Counted from the first letter of the stretch, positions 1 through 10,604 are shown. The stretch is 64,000 nt of DNA from Arsenophonus sp. (GCA_031446085.1 CP132901.1:513135-577134); one strand, 5' to 3'. Notes: generated by a model from the letters alone, not told the origin. Program-made: numbers and translations.

Positions 1-324
1 TCCTTGCCAATCAATATTCAAAATAACATCTAATTTTTTCTTTATTATTCTTTCAACTATCTTTTTAGATGTACCATAAAAATTATTAAATACACATGCA
101 TGTTCTATAAAATCGTTATTTTTAATCATACTTAAAAAATGTTTTTTAGATACAAAATAATAATGTATTCCATTTTGTTCATTTGTTCGCATCTCTCTTG
201 TAGTATATGAAATAGAAACTTTTATATCATTTAAAGTATGGTCACTTAATAGTGCTTGAATTAAACTAGACTTTCCTGCTCCACTAGGAGCAGAAATAAT
301 ATATATATTTCCTTTATTTATCAT
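1..324 (-). CDS. gmk: Guanylate kinase, N-terminal part (cut by window edge)
   Basis: The first 108 codons are visible; the 3' end lies outside the window. Guanylate kinase phosphorylates GMP to GDP with ATP in the cytoplasm. The start is the ATG at 322-324, followed by MINKGNIYIISAPSGAGKSS, whose SAPSGAGKSS (residues 11-20) is the family P-loop. Further on, ISYTTREMRTNEQNGIHYYF (from about residue 38) matches the GMP-binding segment with its conserved Thr-Arg and Gly-x-x-Tyr-x-Phe pattern. It lies 15 bases downstream of ppiD on the same strand. No rpoZ or spoT, the usual enterobacterial neighbours, is visible on this side. Identification is secure although the gene is partial. Confidence 0.93.
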   Translation of the reverse strand, partial: MINKGNIYIISAPSGAGKSSLIQALLSDHTLNDIKVSISYTTREMRTNEQNGIHYYFVSKKHFLSMIKNNDFIEHACVFNNFYGTSKKIVERIIKKKLDVILNIDWQG

Positions 325-339
325 AAAATGTTATTAAGA

Positions 340-2169
340 TTATATCTTAATTATAATTTTTGATTGATTTCTTAAATTTTCCAATAATGATTCAATTATA
401 ACACTACCTAATATATTTTTATATAAATTAATATAGTCGTATAATTTATTTTTTTCTGTATTAATTTCAAATACTTGATTTAATTGAATAATTAAATAAT
501 TTTTATTAGCATCTTTTGTTATTGAAAAATTTGGTACATTGTTTTTTGGTATAGGAATTAAAAAAATTTCATCACTTAATTTTTTATTAAATTTAAATCG
601 ATCAACAATAATTGGTTTTTCAAAATATAATTTTTTTTCTTTCAATAAAGAACTAAATTTTTTTTCTTTTAAATCCAACAATATTTTTTTAGATAAATGA
701 TCTAATTCCTTTTCTGCTTTATCAAATTTAATTAATTCTGAAATTTCATTTTTTAATACATTAAATTCGGGTATATATTCAGATTTATAATCGTCTATAT
801 TAAAAATAATTAATTTTTCATTATTAATTTCAAATATTTTAAAATTTTTATTTTTTTTATTTACTTTAACGATAAAGTCATAAATTTTATCAAATTTTAA
901 TTCTTCAGGAATATGATTCAAATCAAACCAATCTGTTTTTATAAATTTGACATTAGAAATATTTTCTAAATACTTTGAAAAATCTTTCTTGTTTTTTATT
1001 TTATTTATTTCTTGTTTAATAAAATAAATTTTTTTTAGTGCAAATTTATTCTTTAAAAAATCTAAAATAGAATCTTTAACAGTATTAAAAGGCTTAATTG
1101 TAGATGGTTTTATATCATCTAAATGTACTATAATATATTTTTTATTTATTTTTAATAAATCAGAAGTTTGATATTTTTTTGTTAAATTTAAATTTAATAT
1201 TTCACGAGGCGTATTATATAAATTAACCCATCCAATTACTCTTTTATTAAAAGAGATAGACTTATCTAACAATAAGTCATGAAATCTTATATTATTATTA
1301 ATTTTTTTTAATACTTCTTTACCCTCTTTTTCAGTTTTAAATTCAATGATGGTATAATGTTTTTCTATAGGATTTAAAAAATTCTTTATATTATCTTTAT
1401 AATATTTTAATACAAGATCATTATCTATAACAATTTTTTTCTTTAAATTATCAACATTAAGGTTTATATAATTTAATTTTACTTTTTTAGGAACTAAAAA
1501 AGTATCTTTATTTAAGTTATAAAACTTTAATAACTCATTTTCAGATACTATTTGATTTTTCTGATATTGTTGTATTGGAATAGTTAAAATTTGTATTTCA
1601 CGTTTTTGAAAAAGTAATTTTGCATAATCAAAACTTTCCTGAGGCAATGAAAATTCATTAAAAACAAAAAAATTATATAAAAATAAATTTATCAAATTTT
1701 TTTTAATTTGTTCTGCAAAATCTTCAGCATTTATATTATTTTTTTTTAAAATAGTACGATATATTTTATTGTTAAAAACACCATTTTTGTCATAGAATAT
1801 TGGCATTTTAAAAATATTTTCTTGTATTTCTTTATCAGTAATATGAATTCCTATTTTTTTCCCATATTGGTTTAATAATGTAATATTAATTAATCTTTGT
1901 AATGCTTGATATTTTAATAATTCTAATTTTTCTTTACTTGTTAATAAAGAATTTGAATCTATACTTTCATTTAATAATTCTTGTTCTTCTTGAATAGCAT
2001 TTTCTAATTGAAATTTAGTAATAACAGTATCATTGATAAAAGCAACATCATCTTTAGAATAATTTATAAAATAACTACTAATACCAGTAAATAAAAAAGA
2101 AAATACAATAATAAATAAAATAATATTTATTAAAAATTTATTTGTAAATAAATTAGAATTTTGAATCAT
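340..2169 (-). CDS. ppiD: Periplasmic folding chaperone PpiD (SurA-N / parvulin family)
   Basis: The 609-residue protein has one N-terminal membrane anchor (about residues 13-33) followed by a large periplasmic part, as in E. coli PpiD (about 623 residues). The SurA_N-like chaperone arm follows the anchor (NDTVITKFQLENAIQEEQ, about 46-63), and a weakly conserved parvulin-like region sits near residues 260-360. PpiD helps newly exported proteins leave the SecYEG translocon; its partner there is YfgM, encoded near 53.9 kb. It follows lon as in E. coli, but hupB, which normally sits between them, is absent. The ATG at 2169 directly precedes the anchor, and no strong ribosome-binding site is obvious. 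Confidence 0.88.
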   Translation of the reverse strand: MIQNSNLFTNKFLINIILFIIVFSFLFTGISSYFINYSKDDVAFINDTVITKFQLENAIQEEQELLNESIDSNSLLTSKEKLELLKYQALQRLINITLLNQYGKKIGIHITDKEIQENIFKMPIFYDKNGVFNNKIYRTILKKNNINAEDFAEQIKKNLINLFLYNFFVFNEFSLPQESFDYAKLLFQKREIQILTIPIQQYQKNQIVSENELLKFYNLNKDTFLVPKKVKLNYINLNVDNLKKKIVIDNDLVLKYYKDNIKNFLNPIEKHYTIIEFKTEKEGKEVLKKINNNIRFHDLLLDKSISFNKRVIGWVNLYNTPREILNLNLTKKYQTSDLLKINKKYIIVHLDDIKPSTIKPFNTVKDSILDFLKNKFALKKIYFIKQEINKIKNKKDFSKYLENISNVKFIKTDWFDLNHIPEELKFDKIYDFIVKVNKKNKNFKIFEINNEKLIIFNIDDYKSEYIPEFNVLKNEISELIKFDKAEKELDHLSKKILLDLKEKKFSSLLKEKKLYFEKPIIVDRFKFNKKLSDEIFLIPIPKNNVPNFSITKDANKNYLIIQLNQVFEINTEKNKLYDYINLYKNILGSVIIESLLENLRNQSKIIIKI

Positions 2170-2251
2170 AAAAAAATATAACTATTTTAAAAAATTTAAA
2201 TTCTTTTAAATTTTTAAAAGAACAATTAGAAAAAAATTTTATTATTAATTT

Positions 2252-4606
2252 TTAATTAAATAAACTTTTATTACCAAAAGATAAATTTTGTAATGCAATC
2301 AGAAAAACTTCTTCAATAGTTTTTACAGGATAAATTGTTAAATCTCTAACAACATTTTTAGGAATTTCCTCTAAATCACGATAATTTTCACTTGGAATTA
2401 GAACAATTTTAATTCCACCGCGATGAGCTGCCAATAATTTTTCTTTTAATCCTCCAATTGGTAAAACTAATCCTCTTAATGTAATTTCTCCTGTCATTGC
2501 TACATCTGCACGTACTGGATTATTAGTTAAACAAGAAACTAATGCTGTACACATAGCAATCCCTGCACTAGGTCCGTCTTTAGGTGTTGCACCTTCAGGA
2601 ACGTGCAAATGTATATCACTCTTTTCATAAAAAGTAGAATCTATACCCAACTTGTTTGCTCTAGCTCTAACAACTGTAAGAGCAGTTTGAATAGATTCTT
2701 GCATAACTTCGCCTAAAGAACCAGTATAAGTTAATTTACCTTTTCCAGAAACACATGCTGTTTCAATAGTTAACAAATCACCACCAACTTCTGTCCAGGC
2801 TAATCCAGTTACTTGACCAATACGATTTTGAGTATCTGCTCTTCCATAATCTACTTTTCTTACTCCAAGATAATTTTTTAAATTAGTCTCATTAATTATA
2901 ATTTGTTTTAAAGACTTATCAATCATTAATGCTTTTACAGCTTTTCTACATAATTTAGAAATTTCTCTTTCTAATCCTCTAACTCCAGCTTCTCTTGTAT
3001 AGTAACGAATTATATTTAAAATTGCACTATCATTAATTATAAACTCACCTTTTTTTAAAGCATTACGCATAATTTGCTTAGAAAGCAAATGTTTTTTAGC
3101 AATGTTTAATTTTTCATCTTCAGTGTATCCAGAAAGTCTAATAACTTCCATCCTATCTAATAATGGAGGCGCAATATTCATAGAATTAGACGTAGCAACA
3201 AACATTACATCTGATAAATCATAATCTACTTCTAAATAATGATCATTAAACGCAACATTTTGTTCAGGATCTAAAACTTCAAGTAAAGCAGATGCAGGAT
3301 CTCCTCTCATATCAGAAGCCATTTTATCAATTTCATCTAATAAAAATAACGGATTTTTTACTCCTACTTTTGCCATCTTTTGAATCAATTTACCTGGCAT
3401 AGAACCTATATAAGTACGTCTATGTCCTCTAATTTCTGCTTCATCTCTTACACCTCCTAATGCCATACGAACATATTTTCTTCCAGTTGCTCTAGCTATA
3501 GATTCACCTAATGAAGTTTTCCCTACTCCAGGAGGTCCTAATAAACATAATATTGGACCTCTAATTTTACTGACACGACTTTGTACTGCTAAATATTCTA
3601 AAATTCTTTCTTTTACACTTTCTAATCCATAATGATCACTATCTAACACTTTTTGCGCTTTAATTAAATCTTTTTTTACTTTACTTCTAAAATGCCATGG
3701 AACTTGTACTATCCAATCAATGTAACTACGCAATACTGTAGCTTCAGCAGACATAGGAGACATCATTTTTAATTTTTGTAATTCAGATTCTGCTTTTTGC
3801 TTAATTTCTTTAGGCATTTTTACTGCTTCTATTTTACGTTTAAACATTTCATATTCATCAGGGGCATCTTCCATTTCACCTAACTCTTTTTGTATTGCTT
3901 TCATTTGTTCATTTAAATAATATTCCCTTTGACTTTTCTCCATCTGTTTTTTAACACGATTACGAATTCTTTTTTCAACTTGTAATAAATCAATTTCAGA
4001 TTCCATCATAGCCATTAAATATTCCAATCTTTCACTTACATCAACCATTTCCAGTACACGCTGTTTATCAGCTAATTTTAAAGGCATATGTGAGGCAATA
4101 GTATCTGCTAATTTATCAGGTTGATCGATAGAATGTAACGATGTTAAAACTTCAGGAGGTATTTTTTTATTTAGTTTGATATATCCTTCAAATTGATTGA
4201 TAGTAGTACGATTTAATACTTCTTGTTCTTTCTCATCTATAATTGAAGGAGTTGTAAACGATTCTGATTGTGCAATAAAATAATCTCCATTATCTATTAA
4301 TGTAGTAATTTTTGCACGATGTAATCCTTCTACTAATACCTTCACTGTTCCATCAGGTAATTTTAACATTTGTAATACTGTTGCAATTGTTCCAACAGAA
4401 AATAAATCATTAACACTCGGATCATCCGTTGATGCTTTTTTTTGTGCTACTAACATTATTTGTTTATTATTATCCATAGCTGCTTCAAGACAATGAATAG
4501 ATTTTTCACGTCCTACAAATAATGGTATTACCATATGAGGATAGACAACAACATCTCTTAAAGGTAGAACAGGGATTTCAATTTGTTTAGAATTCTCAAG
4601 ATTCAT
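2252..4606 (-). CDS. lon: ATP-dependent protease Lon
   Basis: At 784 residues it is the same length as E. coli Lon and reads collinearly with it. In order: the N-terminal substrate-binding domain (IEIPVLPLRDVVVYPHMVIP), a helical linker, the AAA+ module with Walker A GPPGVGKTS near residue 356 and Walker B LLDEIDKM, and the protease domain. The catalytic dyad is present: Ser in PKDGPSAGIA (about 679) and Lys in GGLKEKLLAA (about 722). Lon degrades misfolded and short-lived proteins in the cytoplasm. The ATG at 4606 has a GAGAG element about 8 bases upstream. The gene is more conserved and less AT-rich than ppiD beside it. No clear sigma-32 promoter was found in the 135-base gap to clpX. Confidence 0.98.
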   Translation of the reverse strand: MNLENSKQIEIPVLPLRDVVVYPHMVIPLFVGREKSIHCLEAAMDNNKQIMLVAQKKASTDDPSVNDLFSVGTIATVLQMLKLPDGTVKVLVEGLHRAKITTLIDNGDYFIAQSESFTTPSIIDEKEQEVLNRTTINQFEGYIKLNKKIPPEVLTSLHSIDQPDKLADTIASHMPLKLADKQRVLEMVDVSERLEYLMAMMESEIDLLQVEKRIRNRVKKQMEKSQREYYLNEQMKAIQKELGEMEDAPDEYEMFKRKIEAVKMPKEIKQKAESELQKLKMMSPMSAEATVLRSYIDWIVQVPWHFRSKVKKDLIKAQKVLDSDHYGLESVKERILEYLAVQSRVSKIRGPILCLLGPPGVGKTSLGESIARATGRKYVRMALGGVRDEAEIRGHRRTYIGSMPGKLIQKMAKVGVKNPLFLLDEIDKMASDMRGDPASALLEVLDPEQNVAFNDHYLEVDYDLSDVMFVATSNSMNIAPPLLDRMEVIRLSGYTEDEKLNIAKKHLLSKQIMRNALKKGEFIINDSAILNIIRYYTREAGVRGLEREISKLCRKAVKALMIDKSLKQIIINETNLKNYLGVRKVDYGRADTQNRIGQVTGLAWTEVGGDLLTIETACVSGKGKLTYTGSLGEVMQESIQTALTVVRARANKLGIDSTFYEKSDIHLHVPEGATPKDGPSAGIAMCTALVSCLTNNPVRADVAMTGEITLRGLVLPIGGLKEKLLAAHRGGIKIVLIPSENYRDLEEIPKNVVRDLTIYPVKTIEEVFLIALQNLSFGNKSLFN

Positions 4607-4741
4607 AAAATACTCTCTTTATTTAACTAAAATAAAATTAAGGAATTTCCTGAAAAATTATATCTGATAAGTAATTTAGTAAATTTCTTGAGTCAAACTT
4701 ATATATATATTCTATAATTTTATTATAATTCATATAATTTT

Positions 4742-6019
4742 TTATTTAGAACAGTCTGATTCTTTATAAATAAACAAAGGATTTGATTTTTTTTCTATCA
4801 CTAATTCGTCAATAATGATTTTTTTTATATTTTTTTTAGATGGTAATACATACATTATATCTAATAATGATTCTTCTAAAATACTTCTTAATCCTCTCGC
4901 TCCTGTTTTTTTTGAAACAGATTTTTTTACTATAATTCGTAAAGCTTCTTTAGTAAATTCAAGTTCTACACCATCTAACATGAATAAAAATTTATATTGA
5001 GTAATTAGTGAATTTTTTGGTTTTGTTAATATTTGAATTAATTCTTTTTCAGTTAATGCATTTAAAGTAGCAATAATAGGAAAACGACCAACAAATTCAG
5101 GAATCAATCCAAATTTTATTAAATCTTCAGGTTCAATCTTATCAAATATTTTTTTTTCATACTTTTTTTTCAAGATATTTTTAAAATTTGCCGAAAACCC
5201 TAAACCTGAATCAATATTGAGTCGTTGTTTAATAATATTATCTAATCCAACAAATGTACCTCCACAAATAAATAAAATTTTAGAAGTATCAACTTGCAAA
5301 AATTCTTGGTGAGGATGTTTTCTTCCTCCTTGTGGAGGAACAGAAGCAACTGTTCCTTCTATTATTTTTAATAATGCTTGCTGAACCCCTTCTCCAGAAA
5401 CATCTCTTGTAATTGAAGGGTTATCAGATTTTCTAGATATTTTATCAATTTCATCAATATAGATAATACCTTGTTGGGCTTTTTCAATATTGTAATCGCA
5501 TTTTTGCAATAATCTTTGAATAATATTTTCAACATCCTCGCCAACATATCCAGCTTCAGTCAATGTCGTAGCATCAGATATTGAAAAAGGAACATTTAAA
5601 TAACGTGCCAATGTTTCTGCTATTAATGTTTTTCCACATCCACTATTACCAATAAGTAATATATTACTCTTATCTAATTCTATATTTTTAAAATTTGAAA
5701 AATAATCCTGATTTTTTTTTAATCTCTTATAATGATTATAAACAGCAACAGATAATATTTTCTTTGCATTACATTGACTAACCACATAATTATCAAGATT
5801 GGATTTTATTTCTTCTGGAGTAGGGAGTTGTTTTTTTTTTAAAAAAAAATTTTTATTATTTTCTATTTCTTGTTTAATCATTTTATTAAATAAAAACACA
5901 CATTCATCACAAATACCTGCAGAAGATCCAGAAATTAATTTTTTTATTTGATTTTGATTTTTTCTACAAAATGAACAAAAAAACAAATTATCAAAATTAT
6001 TTTTTTTTTTCTCTGTCAT
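4742..6019 (-). CDS. clpX: ATP-dependent unfoldase ClpX
   Basis: A 425-residue AAA+ unfoldase that feeds substrates to ClpP. The N-terminal zinc-binding domain keeps all four cysteines (Cys15, Cys18, Cys37, Cys40). The Walker A is GNSGCGKTL, where the usual form is GPTGSGKT, so the loop has drifted but keeps Gly-Lys-Thr. Walker B is [10 protein letters not shown], and the pore loop is in AGYVGEDVE. The sensor and small domain follow. The ATG at 6019 has AGAGG about 7-8 bases upstream. Only 24 bases separate it from clpP, so the two are very likely cotranscribed clpP-clpX, as is standard in the family. Confidence 0.97.
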   Translation of the reverse strand: MTEKKKNNFDNLFFCSFCRKNQNQIKKLISGSSAGICDECVFLFNKMIKQEIENNKNFFLKKKQLPTPEEIKSNLDNYVVSQCNAKKILSVAVYNHYKRLKKNQDYFSNFKNIELDKSNILLIGNSGCGKTLIAETLARYLNVPFSISDATTLTEAGYVGEDVENIIQRLLQKCDYNIEKAQQGIIYIDEIDKISRKSDNPSITRDVSGEGVQQALLKIIEGTVASVPPQGGRKHPHQEFLQVDTSKILFICGGTFVGLDNIIKQRLNIDSGLGFSANFKNILKKKYEKKIFDKIEPEDLIKFGLIPEFVGRFPIIATLNALTEKELIQILTKPKNSLITQYKFLFMLDGVELEFTKEALRIIVKKSVSKKTGARGLRSILEESLLDIMYVLPSKKNIKKIIIDELVIEKKSNPLFIYKESDCSK

Positions 6020-6043
6020 TCAGAGAACCTCTCTTACATTTGT

Positions 6044-6637
6044 TTAATCACTTAAATTACGAGAAAAATATATTTTATCTATTAAACCATAATTAATTGC
6101 TTCTTCAGAAGAAAGAAAATAATCTCTTTCAGTATCTTTAGCAATTTTCTTAATACTTTTTCCGGTGTTTTTTGCCATTAATTTATGAATAAGTTTTTTT
6201 ATTTTTAAAATTTCCTTAGAATGAATGATAAAATCTGTTGCTTGTCCTTGAAATCCTCCTAATGGCTGATGTATCATAATTCTAGAATTTGGTAAAGAAA
6301 ATCTTTTTCCTTTTTTTCCTGAACTTAAAATTAAAGCTGCCATAGAACAAGCTTGTCCAATACATATTGTACTAACATCAGGATTAATAAATTGCATAGT
6401 ATCATAAATAGACATACCTGAAGTAATTAATCCTCCTGGAGAATTAATATAAAGATATATTTCTTTATCAGGATTAGTTGATTCTAAAAAAAGCATTTGT
6501 GCTATTATTGAATTTGCCATATGATCTTCAATTTTTCCTACTAAAAAAATAATTCTTTCTTTTAGTAATCTAGAATAAATATCATAAGAACGTTCTCCAA
6601 GCGATGTTTTTTCTATAACTAATGGAATCAATGTCAT
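6044..6637 (-). CDS. clpP: ATP-dependent Clp protease proteolytic subunit ClpP
   Basis: A 197-residue serine peptidase (E. coli ClpP 207, including a propeptide that is shorter here). It forms the tetradecameric chamber that degrades proteins delivered by ClpX. The catalytic Ser lies in [11 protein letters not shown], the His in [10 protein letters not shown], and the Asp in the [12 protein letters not shown] helix region. The N-terminal [20 protein letters not shown] matches the axial-loop region. An AAAGAGAA element precedes the ATG at 6637. No clpA or clpS is visible, so ClpX is the only partner in this window. Confidence 0.97.
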   Translation of the reverse strand: MTLIPLVIEKTSLGERSYDIYSRLLKERIIFLVGKIEDHMANSIIAQMLFLESTNPDKEIYLYINSPGGLITSGMSIYDTMQFINPDVSTICIGQACSMAALILSSGKKGKRFSLPNSRIMIHQPLGGFQGQATDFIIHSKEILKIKKLIHKLMAKNTGKSIKKIAKDTERDYFLSSEEAINYGLIDKIYFSRNLSD

Positions 6638-6952
6638 TTTTATATTCTCTTTACTTATATTATAAAATTCAAATATAAATTTGATATAAAATAAATTTTT
6701 TATATTTTTTTAATTTTTTATCAAAAATATTTCTCTTTATTTAATCAAATAAATTTTATTTTTTTTAGTACCTATTTAAATAACGATAAATCTGTATAGA
6801 TTTTATTATTAGATTTTTAATTTCACAATAACATTATACTGATTAAACATCAAAAAATGTAGTTTATATTTTTTTGTAAAATATTGAATCATCAATACAT
6901 TTATGAAATTTTAAAATAATTTAAAATAAAAATAATTAATTAAAAAATTAAG
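6638..6952. other. Intergenic region where tig would be expected
   Basis: This 315-base stretch between bolA and clpP is very AT-rich and shows no open frame with recognisable protein similarity on either strand. In E. coli the trigger factor gene tig lies between bolA and clpP, so the gap is best read as the eroded remnant of a deleted tig plus the clpP promoter region. I found no convincing sigma-32 promoter here. Confidence 0.5.
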
Positions 6953-7249
6953 TCATTTATTTTTTATTTTTGCTTTATTCCATTCATCAGGAGAATATGT
7001 ATACAATTCTAAAGAATGTAATCCTAAAGACCATTCACTATCTAATAAATTATAAATTTTTTTATGTCTTAATAAAATTTTTTTATTATTAAATTTTTTT
7101 GTTACTACAATGATCTTAAAATGCGTTTCCTCTCCATGAAAAGAATAATGAGCATCACTCGTGTCAATAATTTTCATATAAATTGGTTTCAAAACTTCAT
7201 TTAATTTTTTTTTAATTAAAAAAAATCTGCTTATTTTTTTTTTATTCAT
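6953..7249 (-). CDS. bolA: BolA-family protein
   Basis: A 98-residue BolA-family protein. The conserved fold is visible: LKPIYMKIIDTSDAHYSFHG, then THFKIIVVTKKFNNKKILLR and the HKKIYNLLDSEW helix, which carries the family His and the E/D-W pair. HSLELYTYSPDEW closes the domain. BolA pairs with monothiol glutaredoxins such as GrxD (encoded near 57.8 kb) to bind a bridged [2Fe-2S] cluster, which links it to the isc genes of this window. It is slightly shorter than E. coli BolA (105). The position next to the clp genes and the size favour bolA over the paralogue ibaG. Confidence 0.88.
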   Translation of the reverse strand: MNKKKISRFFLIKKKLNEVLKPIYMKIIDTSDAHYSFHGEETHFKIIVVTKKFNNKKILLRHKKIYNLLDSEWSLGLHSLELYTYSPDEWNKAKIKNK

Positions 7250-7476
7250 AAAATGACATAATAAGTAAATTAAAAATTAACTCACATAATTTTAGTAAAA
7301 AAATTCTTCAATCTATTAATTTTAAAATTTTTATTAAAAAACTAACCTTAAAGAAGAAAAATCTATTTTTATATAAAATATATTATTTTTATTTTTTATG
7401 TTATTATTAACGATAACTCAATATAAATATATAAATTTACAATTATTAATAATAATTTATTATTATAATAAAACAA

Positions 7477-9192
7477 ATGCGTACAAAAAAATACTTTCTT
7501 TTTACTTTAAGAAAAAGTCTTTATAATAATTCTATTACTAGTCATCAATTAATGATTCGTTCTGGAATGATAAGACAAGTATCTTCAGGTATTTATAATT
7601 GGTTACCTAATGGAATTAGAGTATTAAAAAAAATTAAAAAAATTATCAGAAAAAATATGAGTTCAATAGGAGCTATAGAATTATTTATGCCTATAGTACA
7701 ACCTAAAAGATTATGGAAAGAAAGTAACAGATGGTCAGAATATGGATCTGAATTATTACGTTTTGTTTCGCGTGATAAAAAAGATTTTGTTTTAGGACCA
7801 ACACATGAAGAAATTATTACCAACTTAATTCGAAATGAAATTATTTCCTATAAATCATTTCCTATTAATTTTTATCAAATACAAACAAAATTTAGAGATG
7901 AAATTCGTACTCGTTTTGGAGTAATTCGTTCTAAAGAATTTATTATGAAAGATGCTTATTCTTTTCATACAAATAAAAAATCATTAAAAAAAACATACGA
8001 AATAATGCACGATACATATTGTCGTATTTTTTCTCAAATAGGATTAAAATATAAAATAATAAAAGCAGAAAATGGTACTATAGGAGGTAAAATTTCACAT
8101 GAATTTCAAGCATTATCTAAAAATGGAGAAACAAAAATAGTTTTTTCAAATAATCATTACTGTAATAATATTGAAAATACAGAATGCTTTATTTTTAAAA
8201 AAAGAAAAGAACCGAAAAAAAATCTTTCTTTAATTGAAATTACTCAAAAATTTAGAAATATAAATGAAATAATCAAATATTATAATTGGCCTATAAATAA
8301 AGTAGTTAAAATTATTTTAGTTCACGCTTCAAAAAAGAGTAAATATCAGTATATTGCATTAGCAATTAGAGCAGATCATAAATTAAATAAAAACAAAGCA
8401 GAAAAAAATGATCTAGTTTTAAAACCACTTCAAATTGCTTCATATAAAGAAATTAAAAACTTTATGAAAATATCTCCAATATTTATTGGATTAATCAATC
8501 TAAAAATACCTATTATTATAGATAGAAGTGTTTCTATAATGAATGATTTTATATCTGGTTCTAATTTAAATAATAAATATTATACTGGAATTAATTGGAA
8601 AAGAGATTTGATTATTCCTGAAATTCAAGATTTAAGAAACGCTAATTCAGGAGATTTATTGTTTGATGGAAAAACGTCTTTAACAGTACAAAAAAGTATT
8701 GAAGTAGGACATATTTTTCAATTAGGAACAAAATATTCAAAAAGTATGAATGCTAAAATTCAATGTAATGATGGAATTTTTAAATATATAAATATGGGAT
8801 GTTATGGTATTGGAATTACACGTTTAATTGCTGCATTTATTGAACAAAATCATGATAAAAAAGGTATTATTTGGAATGAAAACATATCACCATTTCACAT
8901 TGCTATCTTGCCTATTAATTTATATAACTCAAATTTAGTACAAAAAAAGTCAGAAAAAATATATAAAGAACTGAAAAAAAAAAAAATAGAAGTTCTTCTA
9001 GATGACAGAAAAGAACATATTGGTATAATGTTTTCTGATATAGAATTAATTGGAATTCCTCACATTATTATTATATCTGAAAAAAATTTGAAAAATAATA
9101 AAATTGAGTATCAAAATAGAAAAAATCAAACTAAAAATATAGTAAATATAAATAAATTTATTGATTTTTTTGTAAAAAAAATCAATAACTAA
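7477..9192 (+). CDS. proS: Prolyl-tRNA synthetase
   Basis: A class II aminoacyl-tRNA synthetase of 571 residues (E. coli 572) that charges tRNA-Pro. Motif 1 region: MIRSGMIRQVSSGIYNWLPN. Motif 2: YQIQTKFRDEIRTRFGVIRS. Motif 3: MGCYGIGITRLIAA. The editing (INS) domain between motifs 2 and 3 is present but has diverged, with a low-complexity lysine-rich stretch. The anticodon-binding domain (HIAILPINLYN through the C terminus) is complete. The 3' end overlaps the convergent apbE by 11 bases. It is divergent from bolA with a 227-base gap that should carry both promoters. Confidence 0.97.
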   Translation: MRTKKYFLFTLRKSLYNNSITSHQLMIRSGMIRQVSSGIYNWLPNGIRVLKKIKKIIRKNMSSIGAIELFMPIVQPKRLWKESNRWSEYGSELLRFVSRDKKDFVLGPTHEEIITNLIRNEIISYKSFPINFYQIQTKFRDEIRTRFGVIRSKEFIMKDAYSFHTNKKSLKKTYEIMHDTYCRIFSQIGLKYKIIKAENGTIGGKISHEFQALSKNGETKIVFSNNHYCNNIENTECFIFKKRKEPKKNLSLIEITQKFRNINEIIKYYNWPINKVVKIILVHASKKSKYQYIALAIRADHKLNKNKAEKNDLVLKPLQIASYKEIKNFMKISPIFIGLINLKIPIIIDRSVSIMNDFISGSNLNNKYYTGINWKRDLIIPEIQDLRNANSGDLLFDGKTSLTVQKSIEVGHIFQLGTKYSKSMNAKIQCNDGIFKYINMGCYGIGITRLIAAFIEQNHDKKGIIWNENISPFHIAILPINLYNSNLVQKKSEKIYKELKKKKIEVLLDDRKEHIGIMFSDIELIGIPHIIIISEKNLKNNKIEYQNRKNQTKNIVNINKFIDFFVKKINN

Positions 9193-10204
9193 ATAACTTT
9201 AAATATTTTTTAAATAAAAAATTATATTTTACTACTAATTTATTATCAACTTTAATAATCATAAAAATAGGTATTTTCAAAAAATTAGCTAACTTCATAG
9301 CTTTATCTTCACCAATAACTAAAAAAGCAGTTGCAAACCCATCAGCTGTAGTACAATCGTCTTGAATTACAGTAACTGAAATTAAATTATGTGATATAGG
9401 AAATCCAGTTTTAGGATCAATAATATGTGAATATATATCTTTTTTTGTTTTAAAAAAATTTAAATATGTTCCAGATGTCGCTATAGCAATATTTTTTGTA
9501 CTTTCTATCACAAAATATCTTTCCTTTTTTTTATCAGGCCAAAAAATTTGAACATTCCATGGGATATTTTTTTTTATAAAACCACTAATATATATTTCAC
9601 CCCCAATATTAATAATATAATTTTTTATTTTCTGTGAAATAAAAAATTTTGATATTAAATCAACAGCATATCCTTTAGCAATTGCAGAAAAATCAAGACA
9701 TAATTGAGATTTTTTTTTAATCAAACAATTTTTATATACAAAAAAATTATTCATATTAGACCAATTTTTATGTATTTTAATCATTTCTTTTGAAGGAATA
9801 AAATTATTACCTCTTTCATTTGAACTAAAACCCCATAAATTTACTATAGAACCAATTGATATATCTAATGCTCCATTGGTTAAATTATAAATTTTTTTAG
9901 ATTTTTTAATAATTTCAATAACTGAATCTGAAACTAAAAAAGGAACATTTATTTTTTTAAATTGATTAAATTGACTTATTTCTGATTTCTGTAAATATGT
10001 GGACATTTGATCATTGATTTTTATTAATAATAAATCAATTTCATTATGTAACTGTTTTATATTTTTAATATGATATTCATCAATATATTGAATTACATAA
10101 TATGTTCCCATTGTTTTTCCACGAATAATTTTCATTTTTTTTGAAAAAAATAAAAAAAATAAAAAAAATAAAAATATAAAACTGAGTATAATTTTTTTAA
10201 CCAT
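9182..10204 (-). CDS. apbE: FAD:protein FMN transferase ApbE, no lipobox
   Basis: A 340-residue ApbE-family protein, which attaches FMN covalently to Thr or Ser of target proteins such as Rnf and Nqr subunits. Visible signatures: RGKTMGTYYVIQY, LDFSAIAKGYAVD, NIGGEIYISG, HIIDPKTGFP and the metal/flavin motif CTTADGFATAF. The N terminus is a hydrophobic segment (about residues 4-19) followed by SKKMKIIRG. The lipobox Cys of typical ApbE lipoproteins is missing, so this one is probably membrane-anchored rather than acylated. No Rnf or Nqr gene is in the window, so the target is unknown. It converges on proS with an 11-base overlap. Confidence 0.88.
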   Translation of the reverse strand: MVKKIILSFIFLFFLFFLFFSKKMKIIRGKTMGTYYVIQYIDEYHIKNIKQLHNEIDLLLIKINDQMSTYLQKSEISQFNQFKKINVPFLVSDSVIEIIKKSKKIYNLTNGALDISIGSIVNLWGFSSNERGNNFIPSKEMIKIHKNWSNMNNFFVYKNCLIKKKSQLCLDFSAIAKGYAVDLISKFFISQKIKNYIINIGGEIYISGFIKKNIPWNVQIFWPDKKKERYFVIESTKNIAIATSGTYLNFFKTKKDIYSHIIDPKTGFPISHNLISVTVIQDDCTTADGFATAFLVIGEDKAMKLANFLKIPIFMIIKVDNKLVVKYNFLFKKYLKLFSY

Positions 10205-10365
10205 ATATAAAATTTTGATAAATAAATTATTTTTTCTATAATTAAAAGAAAATATATAAATAACATAATTTGAAAATTAACTAACAAAAATAAAATTGTA
10301 TTTATTTACTTGATAAAAATATTATAGTATAATAAATATTAATTTTAATTTATAAGGAAAGTATA

Positions 10366-10590
10366 ATGTCTCAAATTTGTCAAATTACAAAAAAAAAAAC
10401 AATATATGGACAGAGTCGATCCCATGCAATGAATGCTAAAAAAAGACGTTTTTTACTCAATCTACATATCCATAAATTTTGGAGTCCATTAAAAAAGAAA
10501 TTTGTTAATATTCGTGTTTCTGCAAAGGGAATACGATTTATAGATAAAAAAGGAATTGATTATTTTATAATCAAAAAAATCATTAAATAA
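10366..10590 (+). CDS. rpmB: 50S ribosomal protein L28
   Basis: A 74-residue L28 (E. coli 78) in the large ribosomal subunit. [20 protein letters not shown] is the family N terminus with the conserved Cys, and [19 protein letters not shown] follows the standard pattern. A good AAGGAAAG ribosome-binding site lies 6-7 bases before the ATG. It forms a two-gene unit with rpmG 14 bases downstream, the usual rpmB-rpmG pair. Confidence 0.97.
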   Translation: MSQICQITKKKTIYGQSRSHAMNAKKRRFLLNLHIHKFWSPLKKKFVNIRVSAKGIRFIDKKGIDYFIIKKIIK

Positions 10591-10604
10591 ATCAAAAAAA
10601 TAAA

